DNA of 64,000 nucleotides from the NCBI GenBank assembly GCA_040772685.1, contig JAXGXQ010000001.1, forward strand, positions 248,001 to 312,000, given 5' to 3'. Every line of letters begins with the position of its first letter. Position 1 is the first letter of the stretch. Both the position numbers and the translations under genes were made by a program. Source of the stretch: JAXGXQ01 sp040772685. GTDB taxonomy: Bacteria; Bacillota; Clostridia; Saccharofermentanales; UBA5734. Below are positions 7,180-15,417 of this stretch, in pieces. Under the pieces are notes generated by a model that saw only the letters and a program-made list of their open reading frames with translations, had not been told where the DNA came from and did no database searches.

Positions 7180-9759
7180 ATGATTACTTCTGAGGAGATC
7201 AAACGCAGATTATGGAACGGCGCCAACGAATTGCGCGGCTCAATGGACGCCAGCCGTTACAAAGACTATATGCTGGGCCTGATGTTCTACAAATTCCTGA
7301 GTGACAAAACACTGGACGCTTTGCGGCGTCTTGCCCAGTACAAAATGACTGAGCAACAATTGCTGGAACAATATTTCAAAGATTACGCCAACCTTGGCGA
7401 TGTCCTTACAGATACAATTCAAAGTAATTTAGGCTACTGTATAGAGCCGCAATATCTGTACCAAACCTGGCTGCGCGACATCAACAGCGGCAATTTCGAA
7501 GTGCAGAAAGTGACAGACAGCTTTAACAACTTCGAGCACAGTATTTCCATGACCGGTGATGCTGACGAATTTAAAGGCTTGTTTGCCAACTCCACACTAA
7601 ATCTAGCCGATACAGCACTGGGCAGTAACCTGAACGAGCGCAGCAAAAGTATCAAAGCCTTAATCCTGCTCTTTGCCGACCTCAACATGGTTGAATTACA
7701 AGGCGGCGACATTTTAGGCGATGCTTATGAGTACTTAATTGGCCAGTTCGCGATGGAATCCAGCAAGAAGGCCGGGGAATTCTACACCCCCAGACAAGTC
7801 AGCGAAGTAATGGCCCAGATCGTCGCCAAGTCCGGCAAAATCGAATCAATCTATGATCCAGCGGTCGGCTCGGCTTCCTTGCTCTTAACAGTCGGCCGGC
7901 ATTTGGATAAAGACGCTCGCAATAACCTCAATTATTATGGCCAGGAAAAAAATACCGCCACGTTCAATCTGACCCGCATGAACCTGTTGCTGCACAACGT
8001 CAGACCGCAGAAGATGACAATACGCAACGGCGACACTTTGGCGGAGGACTGGCCGGAAGATCCTGATCGCCCCAGCGAAGGCGTGCTCTTTGACGCAGTT
8101 GTCATGAATCCGCCATATTCGCTTAAGAACTGGAACCGATCGGGCATTACCGTCAGCGATGCCCGCTTTGAATCCGTCGGTGTTTTACCGCCGGATTCCA
8201 AAGGCGACTATGCCTTTTTACTGCATGGACTTTATCATCTGGCACCCAATGGGACGATGGCAATTGTCCTGCCGCACGGAGTATTGTTCCGCGGCGGCTC
8301 TGAAGGCCTGATCCGCCAGCGCCTGCTGGAGAAAAACCAGATAGACACAATTATCGGCATGCCGGCAAACATGTTCACTAATACCGGCATACCTGTTGTT
8401 GTTATAGTGTTGAAAAAGAACCGGCCGCTTGACGAACCCTTGTTGGTGATTGATGCTTCCAGGGCTTTTGTCAAAGAAGGCAAACAGAATGCTCTGCAAG
8501 CAAAAGATATCGCGAAAATTGTCGATGCCTACATGGGCCGGCTGGAAGAAGAAGGCTACAGCCACTTGGCAACACGCGAAGAAATAATTGAGAACGAATA
8601 TAACCTGAATATCCCGCGCTATGTAAATTATGCTAAAGATGAAATTGCGCATGACGTCGAGGCGCATCTGCAGGGCGGTATCCCCAAAAGCAATATTACG
8701 GAGCTCAAAGTCATGGCAAACGTCGTGCCTGATATTCTCGAATCCGCTCTGGAATTAATTCGGCCAGGTTATTATGAATTAAAGAAGCCGATAGAAACGC
8801 TCCGCCAGGAGGTTTTTGCGCATCCGCAGTTTAAAGCAAAATCACAGGAGCTGGAACAAAAAATCACAGCTTACTTAAATAAATACTGGCCTCGGCTCAA
8901 CAGCGTCAACGAACAAACTGAAGTGCCAGAGTTAATGGAACAGATGTTGCTTGAAATTAAAGATCTGTTGAGTCAGTTTAACTTTATTGATGTATACGAT
9001 GGTTATCAAATAATCGCGGAAACCTGGCAAGCTTCAATTTCGCATGATCTGGAGCTTATTTCCAGACTTGGCTTTTATGAAGCTGCCCGACAACTGGAAC
9101 CAAACATGGTTACGAAAGGCAGCGGCAGCAGCAAGCGACAGGAGCAGGCTGGCTGGGTCGGCAGCATTATTCCGAACGAATTGATTGAAACCACTTTCTA
9201 TCAGGAGGAAAGCGCCAAAATTCTGCAACAGCAGCAAAGGATTGCTGAAATTGAGGCAGAGCTGAGCGAACTTGTGGAAGCGGCCAAGGTTGAGGATTCT
9301 GAAGAGAATAATGCCCTTTTTGAAGCCTTGAAGAAAAATGCCGATGATGAACCAGGCGATTCTTTTGAAACCAGAGCTGTTAAGGCTGAACTAAAAGCTG
9401 CAGAAAAAAGCACTGAAGCTTATAAGCTGTTGGAACTTGTTGATAATCTGATCAAGGAAAAGAGTCAGGTCGCTCGGGATATCAACGAGGCTAAGAAAAC
9501 CCTTGATAAGAATGTTGAAGCCCGGATTCCAGTATTAACGGAATCAGAAATTGACGGACTGATGCAGGAAAAATGGTTTGGCAAAACAGTTGAAAAGATG
9601 ATCAGCCTGCTGCAGGAACCGCTGAACAAAGATATCAACACCCTGGCTATTTTAAAAGATCGCTATAAGGACACCATTGAAGATATTGACGCACAGATTA
9701 CTGTGCTGGAACGCGAAATTGCCGAATTAATGGCACAGATGGTGGTCACCTATGTGTAA
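7180..9759 (+). CDS. hsdM: Type I restriction-modification system methyltransferase subunit HsdM
   Basis: 859 residues. It transfers a methyl group to adenine N6 in the target set by HsdS. The N-terminal HsdM_N helical domain (about 1-150) is followed by the N6 methylase fold, with the SAM-binding loop DPAVGSASLLL near residue 227 (Ala in place of the usual second Gly) and the catalytic NPPY at residues 310-313. The methylase part ends near residue 500; the remaining 350 residues are largely helical and Glu/Lys-rich with a predicted coiled coil, making the protein much longer than the 500-530 residues of EcoKI or EcoR124I HsdM. Its end overlaps the hsdS start by 8 bp. A TATAAT at 7120-7125 may be the operon -10. 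Confidence 0.92.
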   Translation: MITSEEIKRRLWNGANELRGSMDASRYKDYMLGLMFYKFLSDKTLDALRRLAQYKMTEQQLLEQYFKDYANLGDVLTDTIQSNLGYCIEPQYLYQTWLRDINSGNFEVQKVTDSFNNFEHSISMTGDADEFKGLFANSTLNLADTALGSNLNERSKSIKALILLFADLNMVELQGGDILGDAYEYLIGQFAMESSKKAGEFYTPRQVSEVMAQIVAKSGKIESIYDPAVGSASLLLTVGRHLDKDARNNLNYYGQEKNTATFNLTRMNLLLHNVRPQKMTIRNGDTLAEDWPEDPDRPSEGVLFDAVVMNPPYSLKNWNRSGITVSDARFESVGVLPPDSKGDYAFLLHGLYHLAPNGTMAIVLPHGVLFRGGSEGLIRQRLLEKNQIDTIIGMPANMFTNTGIPVVVIVLKKNRPLDEPLLVIDASRAFVKEGKQNALQAKDIAKIVDAYMGRLEEEGYSHLATREEIIENEYNLNIPRYVNYAKDEIAHDVEAHLQGGIPKSNITELKVMANVVPDILESALELIRPGYYELKKPIETLRQEVFAHPQFKAKSQELEQKITAYLNKYWPRLNSVNEQTEVPELMEQMLLEIKDLLSQFNFIDVYDGYQIIAETWQASISHDLELISRLGFYEAARQLEPNMVTKGSGSSKRQEQAGWVGSIIPNELIETTFYQEESAKILQQQQRIAEIEAELSELVEAAKVEDSEENNALFEALKKNADDEPGDSFETRAVKAELKAAEKSTEAYKLLELVDNLIKEKSQVARDINEAKKTLDKNVEARIPVLTESEIDGLMQEKWFGKTVEKMISLLQEPLNKDINTLAILKDRYKDTIEDIDAQITVLEREIAELMAQMVVTYV

Positions 9760-10942
9760 GGTAAAACAGCTGGTACCCAAAAGACGGTTTGCTGGATTTA
9801 CTGACGCTTGGGAACAGCGTAAGTTCTCGGAGATAACATATCCAGCGGGCGAAAAGAATAGAGAAAACCTGCCGTTAGAGAGCTATTCTATTACTAACGA
9901 ACACGGTTTTATACCGCAGGATGAAAAGTTTGGGAACGGTGGAACTATGCGTGAAGCTGATAAACGAATGTATTATATCGTCAGCCCAAATTCATTTGCG
10001 TATAATCCGGCGAGAATAAATGTAGGCTCTATCGGATACCAGAATACCTCTAAAAATGTGATAGTTAGCTCACTTTATGAGGTTTTTAAAACAACAGAGG
10101 ACGTCGATGATCGTCTTCTCTGGCATTGGTTTAAGTCCCCTAATTTCCATAATCTTATTATTCAACTGCAAGAAGGTGGAGTGCGCCTGTACTTCTACTA
10201 TGACAAACTTTGCATGGGAGAAGTGGCGTTACCTAAAGTGGAAGAACAACGCAAAATCGGACAGTTCTTTGACAGCCTGGACAACCTCATCGCTCTTCAT
10301 CAGCTCAAGTTGGAAAAAGCTAAAGAATTCAAAAAGTCTTGTCTGGTAGAAATGTTTCCAGCAGAAGATCAGCGGAAACCAAAGAGGAGATTTCCAGGAT
10401 TTACTGATTTTTGGGAACGACGTAAGCTTTCTGATGTGGTTTACCGTGTTTCGGAAAAGTCAGTTGAAATTGGTCTGCCACGAGTTGAGTATGAGGATAT
10501 CAATTCTGGGCAGGGAACTCTCAACAAAAATCTTTATGAAAAGAATAGTACTAAACAAGGTGTGTTGTTTAAAGAGAATGATGTATTGTTTGGAAAGCTT
10601 CGGCCATATCTTAAAAATTGGCTATTTGCAGGCTTTTCTGGTATTGCGGTCGGTGATTTCTGGGTTCTCCGCAATGATAAAAATGATAATAGCTTCGTCT
10701 ATTCGCTAATTCAAACTAGTGCTTTTGATGTGGTTGCGAACCAGTCAACAGGAACAAAAATGCCTCGTGCAGATTGGAATCTTGTTTCGAATACTGTATT
10801 TATGTTTCCAAACTCGACGAAGGAACAACATCAAACAGGAAACTTCTTTCTTCAACTCGATACCCTAATCACCCTGCATCAGCGCAAGCTGGATAAACTA
10901 AAAGCATTTAAGCAAGCCTGCCTCAACGAGATGTTTGTGTAG
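9752..10942 (+). CDS. hsdS: Type I restriction-modification system specificity subunit HsdS
   Basis: 396 residues with the classical duplicated layout. Each half opens with a conserved start (RRFAGFTDAWEQRKFSE near residue 9 and RRFPGFTDFWERRKLSD near residue 213), carries one variable target recognition domain, and ends with a helix of the form LDxLIxLHQxKLxKxKxFK (near residues 176 and 369). The two halves recognise the two parts of a bipartite DNA site. The start ATG 9752 lies inside the end of hsdM. The base composition of the second recognition domain (about 10430-10850) is richer in A/T than hsdM and hsdR, as is common for exchanged HsdS recognition domains. The recognition sequence cannot be predicted. 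Confidence 0.92.
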   Translation: MCKVKQLVPKRRFAGFTDAWEQRKFSEITYPAGEKNRENLPLESYSITNEHGFIPQDEKFGNGGTMREADKRMYYIVSPNSFAYNPARINVGSIGYQNTSKNVIVSSLYEVFKTTEDVDDRLLWHWFKSPNFHNLIIQLQEGGVRLYFYYDKLCMGEVALPKVEEQRKIGQFFDSLDNLIALHQLKLEKAKEFKKSCLVEMFPAEDQRKPKRRFPGFTDFWERRKLSDVVYRVSEKSVEIGLPRVEYEDINSGQGTLNKNLYEKNSTKQGVLFKENDVLFGKLRPYLKNWLFAGFSGIAVGDFWVLRNDKNDNSFVYSLIQTSAFDVVANQSTGTKMPRADWNLVSNTVFMFPNSTKEQHQTGNFFLQLDTLITLHQRKLDKLKAFKQACLNEMFV

Positions 10943-10952
10943 GAGACGGCCA

Positions 10953-13900
10953 ATGGGTAATGTGACTAAAGATGCTTCCGAAAGAGCTTTTCAGGAAAAC
11001 TTCGTTAAAGAGCTAATGAAGTACAGGTGGGAGGCACCGGCAGAACTAAACGGCAACAGCCGCAAGGTTACTGTGGAGCATCTTATTCAGCATTGGCGCT
11101 CAGAGCTTAACCGGATTAACGCGGATCAGCTGGAAGGCGTGCCGTTGACAGACGCAGAGTTTGAGCAGGTAATGATGAAGGTCAAGCAGCTGAACAACAG
11201 CTATGAGGCAGCGAAACTACTCGCGATAGAGGACAGTAAAGGCAAAATTGACGGAATCTTCCGCAGTAAAAACCCACGTGTCAAGCGGGAACAGATCACC
11301 CTGACAATTTTCAAGAAGGCCGAAGTTTCCGGCGGTGACTCATCCTATCGCATTGCCCGGGAAGTTGAAGGGAAGTATGGCAATCGCTTCGACCTTGTTC
11401 TGCTGATTAACGGCCTGCCGCTGATCAACATTGAGCAGAAACGTTCGGACCAGACTCTGGATTTCGCTTATCAGCAGTTCAAACGCTATTACGCCGCCGG
11501 TGAGTTCAGTAACGAATTCATGGCTTTTTCGCAAATGATGATCACCACCTCGGAGATAGCTACCAGATACTTCGCCACCCCTAAATCGATATCTGGCTTT
11601 AATAAAGCTTTCGCATTTCACTGGTCAGACAAAAACAATACGCCTGTCAACGACTGGCGCGAAATCTGCAAGCAGTTCCTCTATGTCCCGATGGCTCACC
11701 AGATGGTAGGCGACTACCTGATTATCGACGAAGCCGAAAACCCCGAGCACCGGCGCCACATGATTATGCGGCCGTATCAGGTACATGCTCTGCGCGCGAT
11801 CGAAGGTGCGGCTTTTGGTAAAGACAACGAAGACGGAGAAAAGCATGGCGGTTATGTCTGGCACACTACAGGTTCAGGCAAAACAATCACCAGCTTCAAA
11901 ACAGCTTTGTTCCTTTCCACCAGAGTCGGCTTCGATAAAGTGGTTTTCCTCGTCGACCGGCGCGAACTGGACAAGAACACCTCGGAAAAATTCAAATCGT
12001 ATGCCGTATATGAACCTGTAATGGTTGACGATACTAGAACCACTTATCAGCTGGACAGACAGTTTAAATCGGAAGCCAGAGGCATTGTGGTTACCACTAC
12101 TTTCAAACTGAATGCGCTGGTCAAGGAATACATCGAAAAGAATAATGACAGCCTGAAAAACAAGAAATATGTCTTCATTATCGACGAAGCGCACCGCACC
12201 ACATTAGGTCAGATGATGGGTACAATAAAGGATTACTTCCGAAATAACTCGCTCTTTTTTGGCTTCACCGGCACGCCTATCTTCGACGAAAACAACGTAC
12301 CCGGCATGGTAAACCAGAAGAGCGAAGTGATAAATACCACGCAAAAGCTGTTCGGACCCTTACTGCATGAATACACGATTGATGAGGCGATTCGAGATGG
12401 CAATGTGCTGGGCTTCCATGTTGATTATATAAACACAGGCGAGTTTGAAAGCTACGAGCAGCTGAAAGCAGAGCTGGTTGAGTGGGAATTACTGGAACAC
12501 CCGGAAAAACCAAAAAGAGAAGTACAGCGCGCGCTGGCTGACTATACTCATGCCGAGATTGAGCAGGCAGCTGCTGCAAAAAATATCCTTGTTTATCAGG
12601 ATGAAACTCATATCCCCCGGGTAGTTTGTGAAATTCTGGATGGTTGGGAAGCTCAGTCCCAAAGGCGGAAATTCAATGCGCTATTAACCTGTGCGTATAA
12701 AGAAAGAGTTGTTGCTTACTACCATGAATTCAAAAAGCAACTGGCCGCAAGAGGCGAAACTCTTAATATCGCCATGACCTTCAGCATGGGCGGCGATAAC
12801 GATCCGGAGCGGGTTGCCACTGAAATTGTGGCGGAGATGTTCGAGGATTATGCTGGCTTTACCGGCATCAAATTTATTCCGGGAGACCAGCGCAATGGCG
12901 AAGATGCTTATTTTTCCAACCTGATTTCGCGCTTTAAAAATGGCGGCAGTAAAGATAATCCTAAGAATGTGGATCTGATTATTGTTGCTGACCAGCTGTT
13001 AACTGGCTACGATTCCAGGTTTCTCAATACACTCTATGTAGATCGCACATTACAGCTGCAAGGCTTAATTCAGGCCTATTCCAGAACCAACCGAATTCTG
13101 GATTCCAGTAAAGAGTTTGGTTCTATTGTTAATTTTCAATTCCCGGCTTTGACGCGCGCAGCTGTGGAAAAAGCGCTGGCATTATACAGCAGTGGCGGCA
13201 GCAGCAACCGCGCAGTTGTCGAAACCTACGATCTCGCCGTCCTCAGGCTGGCCACGGAAATGACAGCAATGCGCGCTACACTCCAGAATCCGACACGCTG
13301 GCAGGAGCTTAAGGGCAGCAAAGCTGAGCTTATATTTATTGCTGCTTTTAAGGCTGCAATGAGACAGCTTAACAGTGTCCGGCAGTACTACGAATTTGCC
13401 TGGGACAATGAACGCTTCAGCCTGGATGAACACACCTGGCTGCAATATGTCGGTGCCTACAGGAATTTGCAGGGATCTGGCGGTGAAGTTCCTGATGACG
13501 AAATCAGGGAGCTGATCAGCCAGACAATGCTGATCGATTCACACCCGGTTGACCTGCCCTTTATTCTTAAACTGATCCAAGGCAAGATCAACAAGGAAAA
13601 AGACGTTCAAACGGTTGATGAAGAATCCCTGCGGCTCATTTACGAGCAGATTGAAGAACTAAGTAATATGGGTGACTACCGCCAGGCGCTGCTCTTAAGA
13701 GATTTCGTTGATACTAACCTGATTACTGGCCTGATTCCGAGCTCAGTCAGCTTTGATGATGCTTTCGCAGCCTGGAAGCAGAAACAGCAGGCGGAAGAAG
13801 TCGGGCGTTTTGCCCGGGAGTGGGGGCTGGATAAAAGCCTGCTGAGCAAATCGGTTCAGCAATACAGTAAAACCAAAGCAAATTTCGTTCCTTACAGTGA

Positions 13901-14033
13901 TGAGCTCCTGGAGAGTGTCGTACTTAACCCCGTAAAACAAGAACAATATGCCAGCCCGCTGGTTTACAACATTCAACTGACCCGAGAGCTGCCGCTGTTT
14001 CTGGCAGAACTGGAGGAAAAGTACAGCGTTTAG
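10953..14033 (+). CDS. hsdR: Type I restriction enzyme HsdR (ATP-dependent translocase and nuclease)
   Basis: 1026 residues. Start ATG 10953 with AGGAG at 10941-10945; the in-frame TTG upstream lies within hsdS and is rejected. The N-terminal nuclease domain shows the PD-(D/E)xK pattern NRFDLVLLI...NIEQKR near residues 145-165. The superfamily 2 motor follows: Walker A HTTGSGKTIT near 304, DEAHR near 411, and TGTPIF near 441, then the C-terminal helical domain that docks on HsdM. HsdR cuts unmodified DNA after translocation by the M2S complex. All key motifs are intact, so the system appears functional. The gene begins 10 bp after hsdS ends, in the same operon. Confidence 0.93.
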   Translation: MGNVTKDASERAFQENFVKELMKYRWEAPAELNGNSRKVTVEHLIQHWRSELNRINADQLEGVPLTDAEFEQVMMKVKQLNNSYEAAKLLAIEDSKGKIDGIFRSKNPRVKREQITLTIFKKAEVSGGDSSYRIAREVEGKYGNRFDLVLLINGLPLINIEQKRSDQTLDFAYQQFKRYYAAGEFSNEFMAFSQMMITTSEIATRYFATPKSISGFNKAFAFHWSDKNNTPVNDWREICKQFLYVPMAHQMVGDYLIIDEAENPEHRRHMIMRPYQVHALRAIEGAAFGKDNEDGEKHGGYVWHTTGSGKTITSFKTALFLSTRVGFDKVVFLVDRRELDKNTSEKFKSYAVYEPVMVDDTRTTYQLDRQFKSEARGIVVTTTFKLNALVKEYIEKNNDSLKNKKYVFIIDEAHRTTLGQMMGTIKDYFRNNSLFFGFTGTPIFDENNVPGMVNQKSEVINTTQKLFGPLLHEYTIDEAIRDGNVLGFHVDYINTGEFESYEQLKAELVEWELLEHPEKPKREVQRALADYTHAEIEQAAAAKNILVYQDETHIPRVVCEILDGWEAQSQRRKFNALLTCAYKERVVAYYHEFKKQLAARGETLNIAMTFSMGGDNDPERVATEIVAEMFEDYAGFTGIKFIPGDQRNGEDAYFSNLISRFKNGGSKDNPKNVDLIIVADQLLTGYDSRFLNTLYVDRTLQLQGLIQAYSRTNRILDSSKEFGSIVNFQFPALTRAAVEKALALYSSGGSSNRAVVETYDLAVLRLATEMTAMRATLQNPTRWQELKGSKAELIFIAAFKAAMRQLNSVRQYYEFAWDNERFSLDEHTWLQYVGAYRNLQGSGGEVPDDEIRELISQTMLIDSHPVDLPFILKLIQGKINKEKDVQTVDEESLRLIYEQIEELSNMGDYRQALLLRDFVDTNLITGLIPSSVSFDDAFAAWKQKQQAEEVGRFAREWGLDKSLLSKSVQQYSKTKANFVPYSDELLESVVLNPVKQEQYASPLVYNIQLTRELPLFLAELEEKYSV

Positions 14034-14068
14034 TAATATAGATTCATACACAATTACCGGAGGACCCT

Positions 14069-14740
14069 ATGTTAAAGAAACGCCGCAGCCGACGGTTGAG
14101 AAAAAGCCTCAAGATTTTTAAACGAAAACGGATTGATTATAGTAAGTACGTTAAGGATTTTTATCTGGAAAACGGGCTTGCATACATTTCCTGCAATATT
14201 GAAGATTACTACGACATCATCGACAAATATTCGGTTGAAGGCTATGAGTGGCTGAACAGCCAGTTTGCCCATTTTTTGGAAACGAACGCTCACTATATTC
14301 CGGTTGAATATCCAATTGTGCTGGAGATTTGCGGTGAATGCCTGACGGACAAACAGCAGGCAGCAGTTACTGAAACAATCGCGGATTATTACAGTCTTAA
14401 GCTTGGGGATCACCAGCTGGCGCTGAGTGACAACCTGCGCAAATCGATGGTTCTGCTTTTTTTCGGACTGCTGCTGGCAGGCGTTATCTGGTTATTGCGC
14501 TCTATCAACCTGATTGGTTCTATCAAGGAATTAATCCTGATCCTATTCTGGTTCTTCACCTGGGAATTTGCCAACCTGGCCTGGCTCGAGCGCAGCGATC
14601 TTAATGCCGCCAAAACAGAAGCCGGACAACTGGCAAGTATAAAAGTAGTTTTTAAAGAGACGTTTATTGATATCCCGGCCGATCAAGCGGAAGTCGAGCA
14701 GATTATCGCTGAAATAATCGATGAAGAAAACATGGATTAA
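14069..14740 (+). CDS. Unknown membrane protein behind hsdR
   Basis: 223 residues, start ATG 14069 with CGGAGGA upstream. I do not recognise the family. The N-terminus is strongly basic (KKRRSRRLRKS), then comes a soluble part of about 110 residues rich in Tyr and acidic residues, two adjacent membrane segments (about residues 128-171, with WLLRSINLIGS between them), and a short acidic C-terminal domain of about 50 residues. With two membrane passes both ends would lie on the same side, most likely the cytoplasm. The gene begins 35 bp after hsdR and has its own good ribosome site, so it is probably cotranscribed with the restriction system and could be an accessory to it, but no function can be stated. 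Confidence 0.6.
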   Translation: MLKKRRSRRLRKSLKIFKRKRIDYSKYVKDFYLENGLAYISCNIEDYYDIIDKYSVEGYEWLNSQFAHFLETNAHYIPVEYPIVLEICGECLTDKQQAAVTETIADYYSLKLGDHQLALSDNLRKSMVLLFFGLLLAGVIWLLRSINLIGSIKELILILFWFFTWEFANLAWLERSDLNAAKTEAGQLASIKVVFKETFIDIPADQAEVEQIIAEIIDEENMD

Positions 14741-14775
14741 TATTCGCCTGCGAACACACAGAGGAGGACTTTTTA

Positions 14776-15294
14776 ATGATAAGTACAACTGATTTGAAGC
14801 ACCTGCGCCGCTGTGTTCAACTGGCCGCGCAAGCATTAGCAGAAGGAGACGAACCGTTTGGCTCGGTTCTGGTCTCGGCTGACGGGGAAGTACTGGCGGA
14901 AGATCACAATCATGTAGCAAGCGGCGACAACACCCAACATCCTGAGTTGGCGCTGGCACGCTGGGCCGCTGCTAACCTGAGCCCGGAGGAAAGAAGCAAA
15001 GCGACCGTATACACCTCCGGCGAACATTGCCCGATGTGCGCTGCTGCCCACGGCTGGGTGGGTTTAGGCAGGATAGTGTATGCCAGCAGTTCCGAGCAGC
15101 TGGTGCAGTGGCTCACCGAAATGAATGTACCGCTGGGCAGGGTACGCAATTTGCCGATTAAAGCGGTTATTCGCAATACAATAGTTGATGGCCCCGCTCC
15201 GGCTTTAGCCTCGGAGATTCGCCGGCTGCATCAGGAGTTTTATGCTAAAAGCTACTCGAGTGAGGAACCTGTAGAGGCTGCTGCCGAAAATTAA
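14776..15294 (+). CDS. Nucleoside/nucleobase deaminase (CMP/dCMP deaminase superfamily)
   Basis: 172 residues, start ATG 14776 with GGAGGA. The zinc-deaminase signature is recognisable: HPELALARW in place of the usual HAE (zinc-binding His and proton-shuttling Glu retained, Pro between them) and GEHCPMCAAA with the two zinc cysteines. The fold starts with the typical EPFGSVLV strand. Members with this set deaminate guanine, cytosine or related nucleosides; the exact substrate is not clear, and tRNA-adenosine deaminase TadA is less likely because its usual HAE and PCxMC context differs. It follows the unknown membrane protein gene by 35 bp, so it may be the last gene of the restriction-modification transcript. 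Confidence 0.78.
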   Translation: MISTTDLKHLRRCVQLAAQALAEGDEPFGSVLVSADGEVLAEDHNHVASGDNTQHPELALARWAAANLSPEERSKATVYTSGEHCPMCAAAHGWVGLGRIVYASSSEQLVQWLTEMNVPLGRVRNLPIKAVIRNTIVDGPAPALASEIRRLHQEFYAKSYSSEEPVEAAAEN

Positions 15295-15417
15295 GCATAA
15301 AAGTACAGATTAATTGTATAAATATTAAATACTGTGTTAATATCGGTAAGATTGAAACATTTTAACGATTGGTTCAGGTCATCATGGTGTGGCAAACAAG
15401 ATTGAGCGAGACATAAG

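Noticed and set aside
9779..10440. Similar stretches at the starts of the two hsdS halves as sites for phase variation
   Set aside because: They are imperfect at the DNA level and no second hsdS or recombinase gene is present; they reflect the normal duplicated structure of HsdS.
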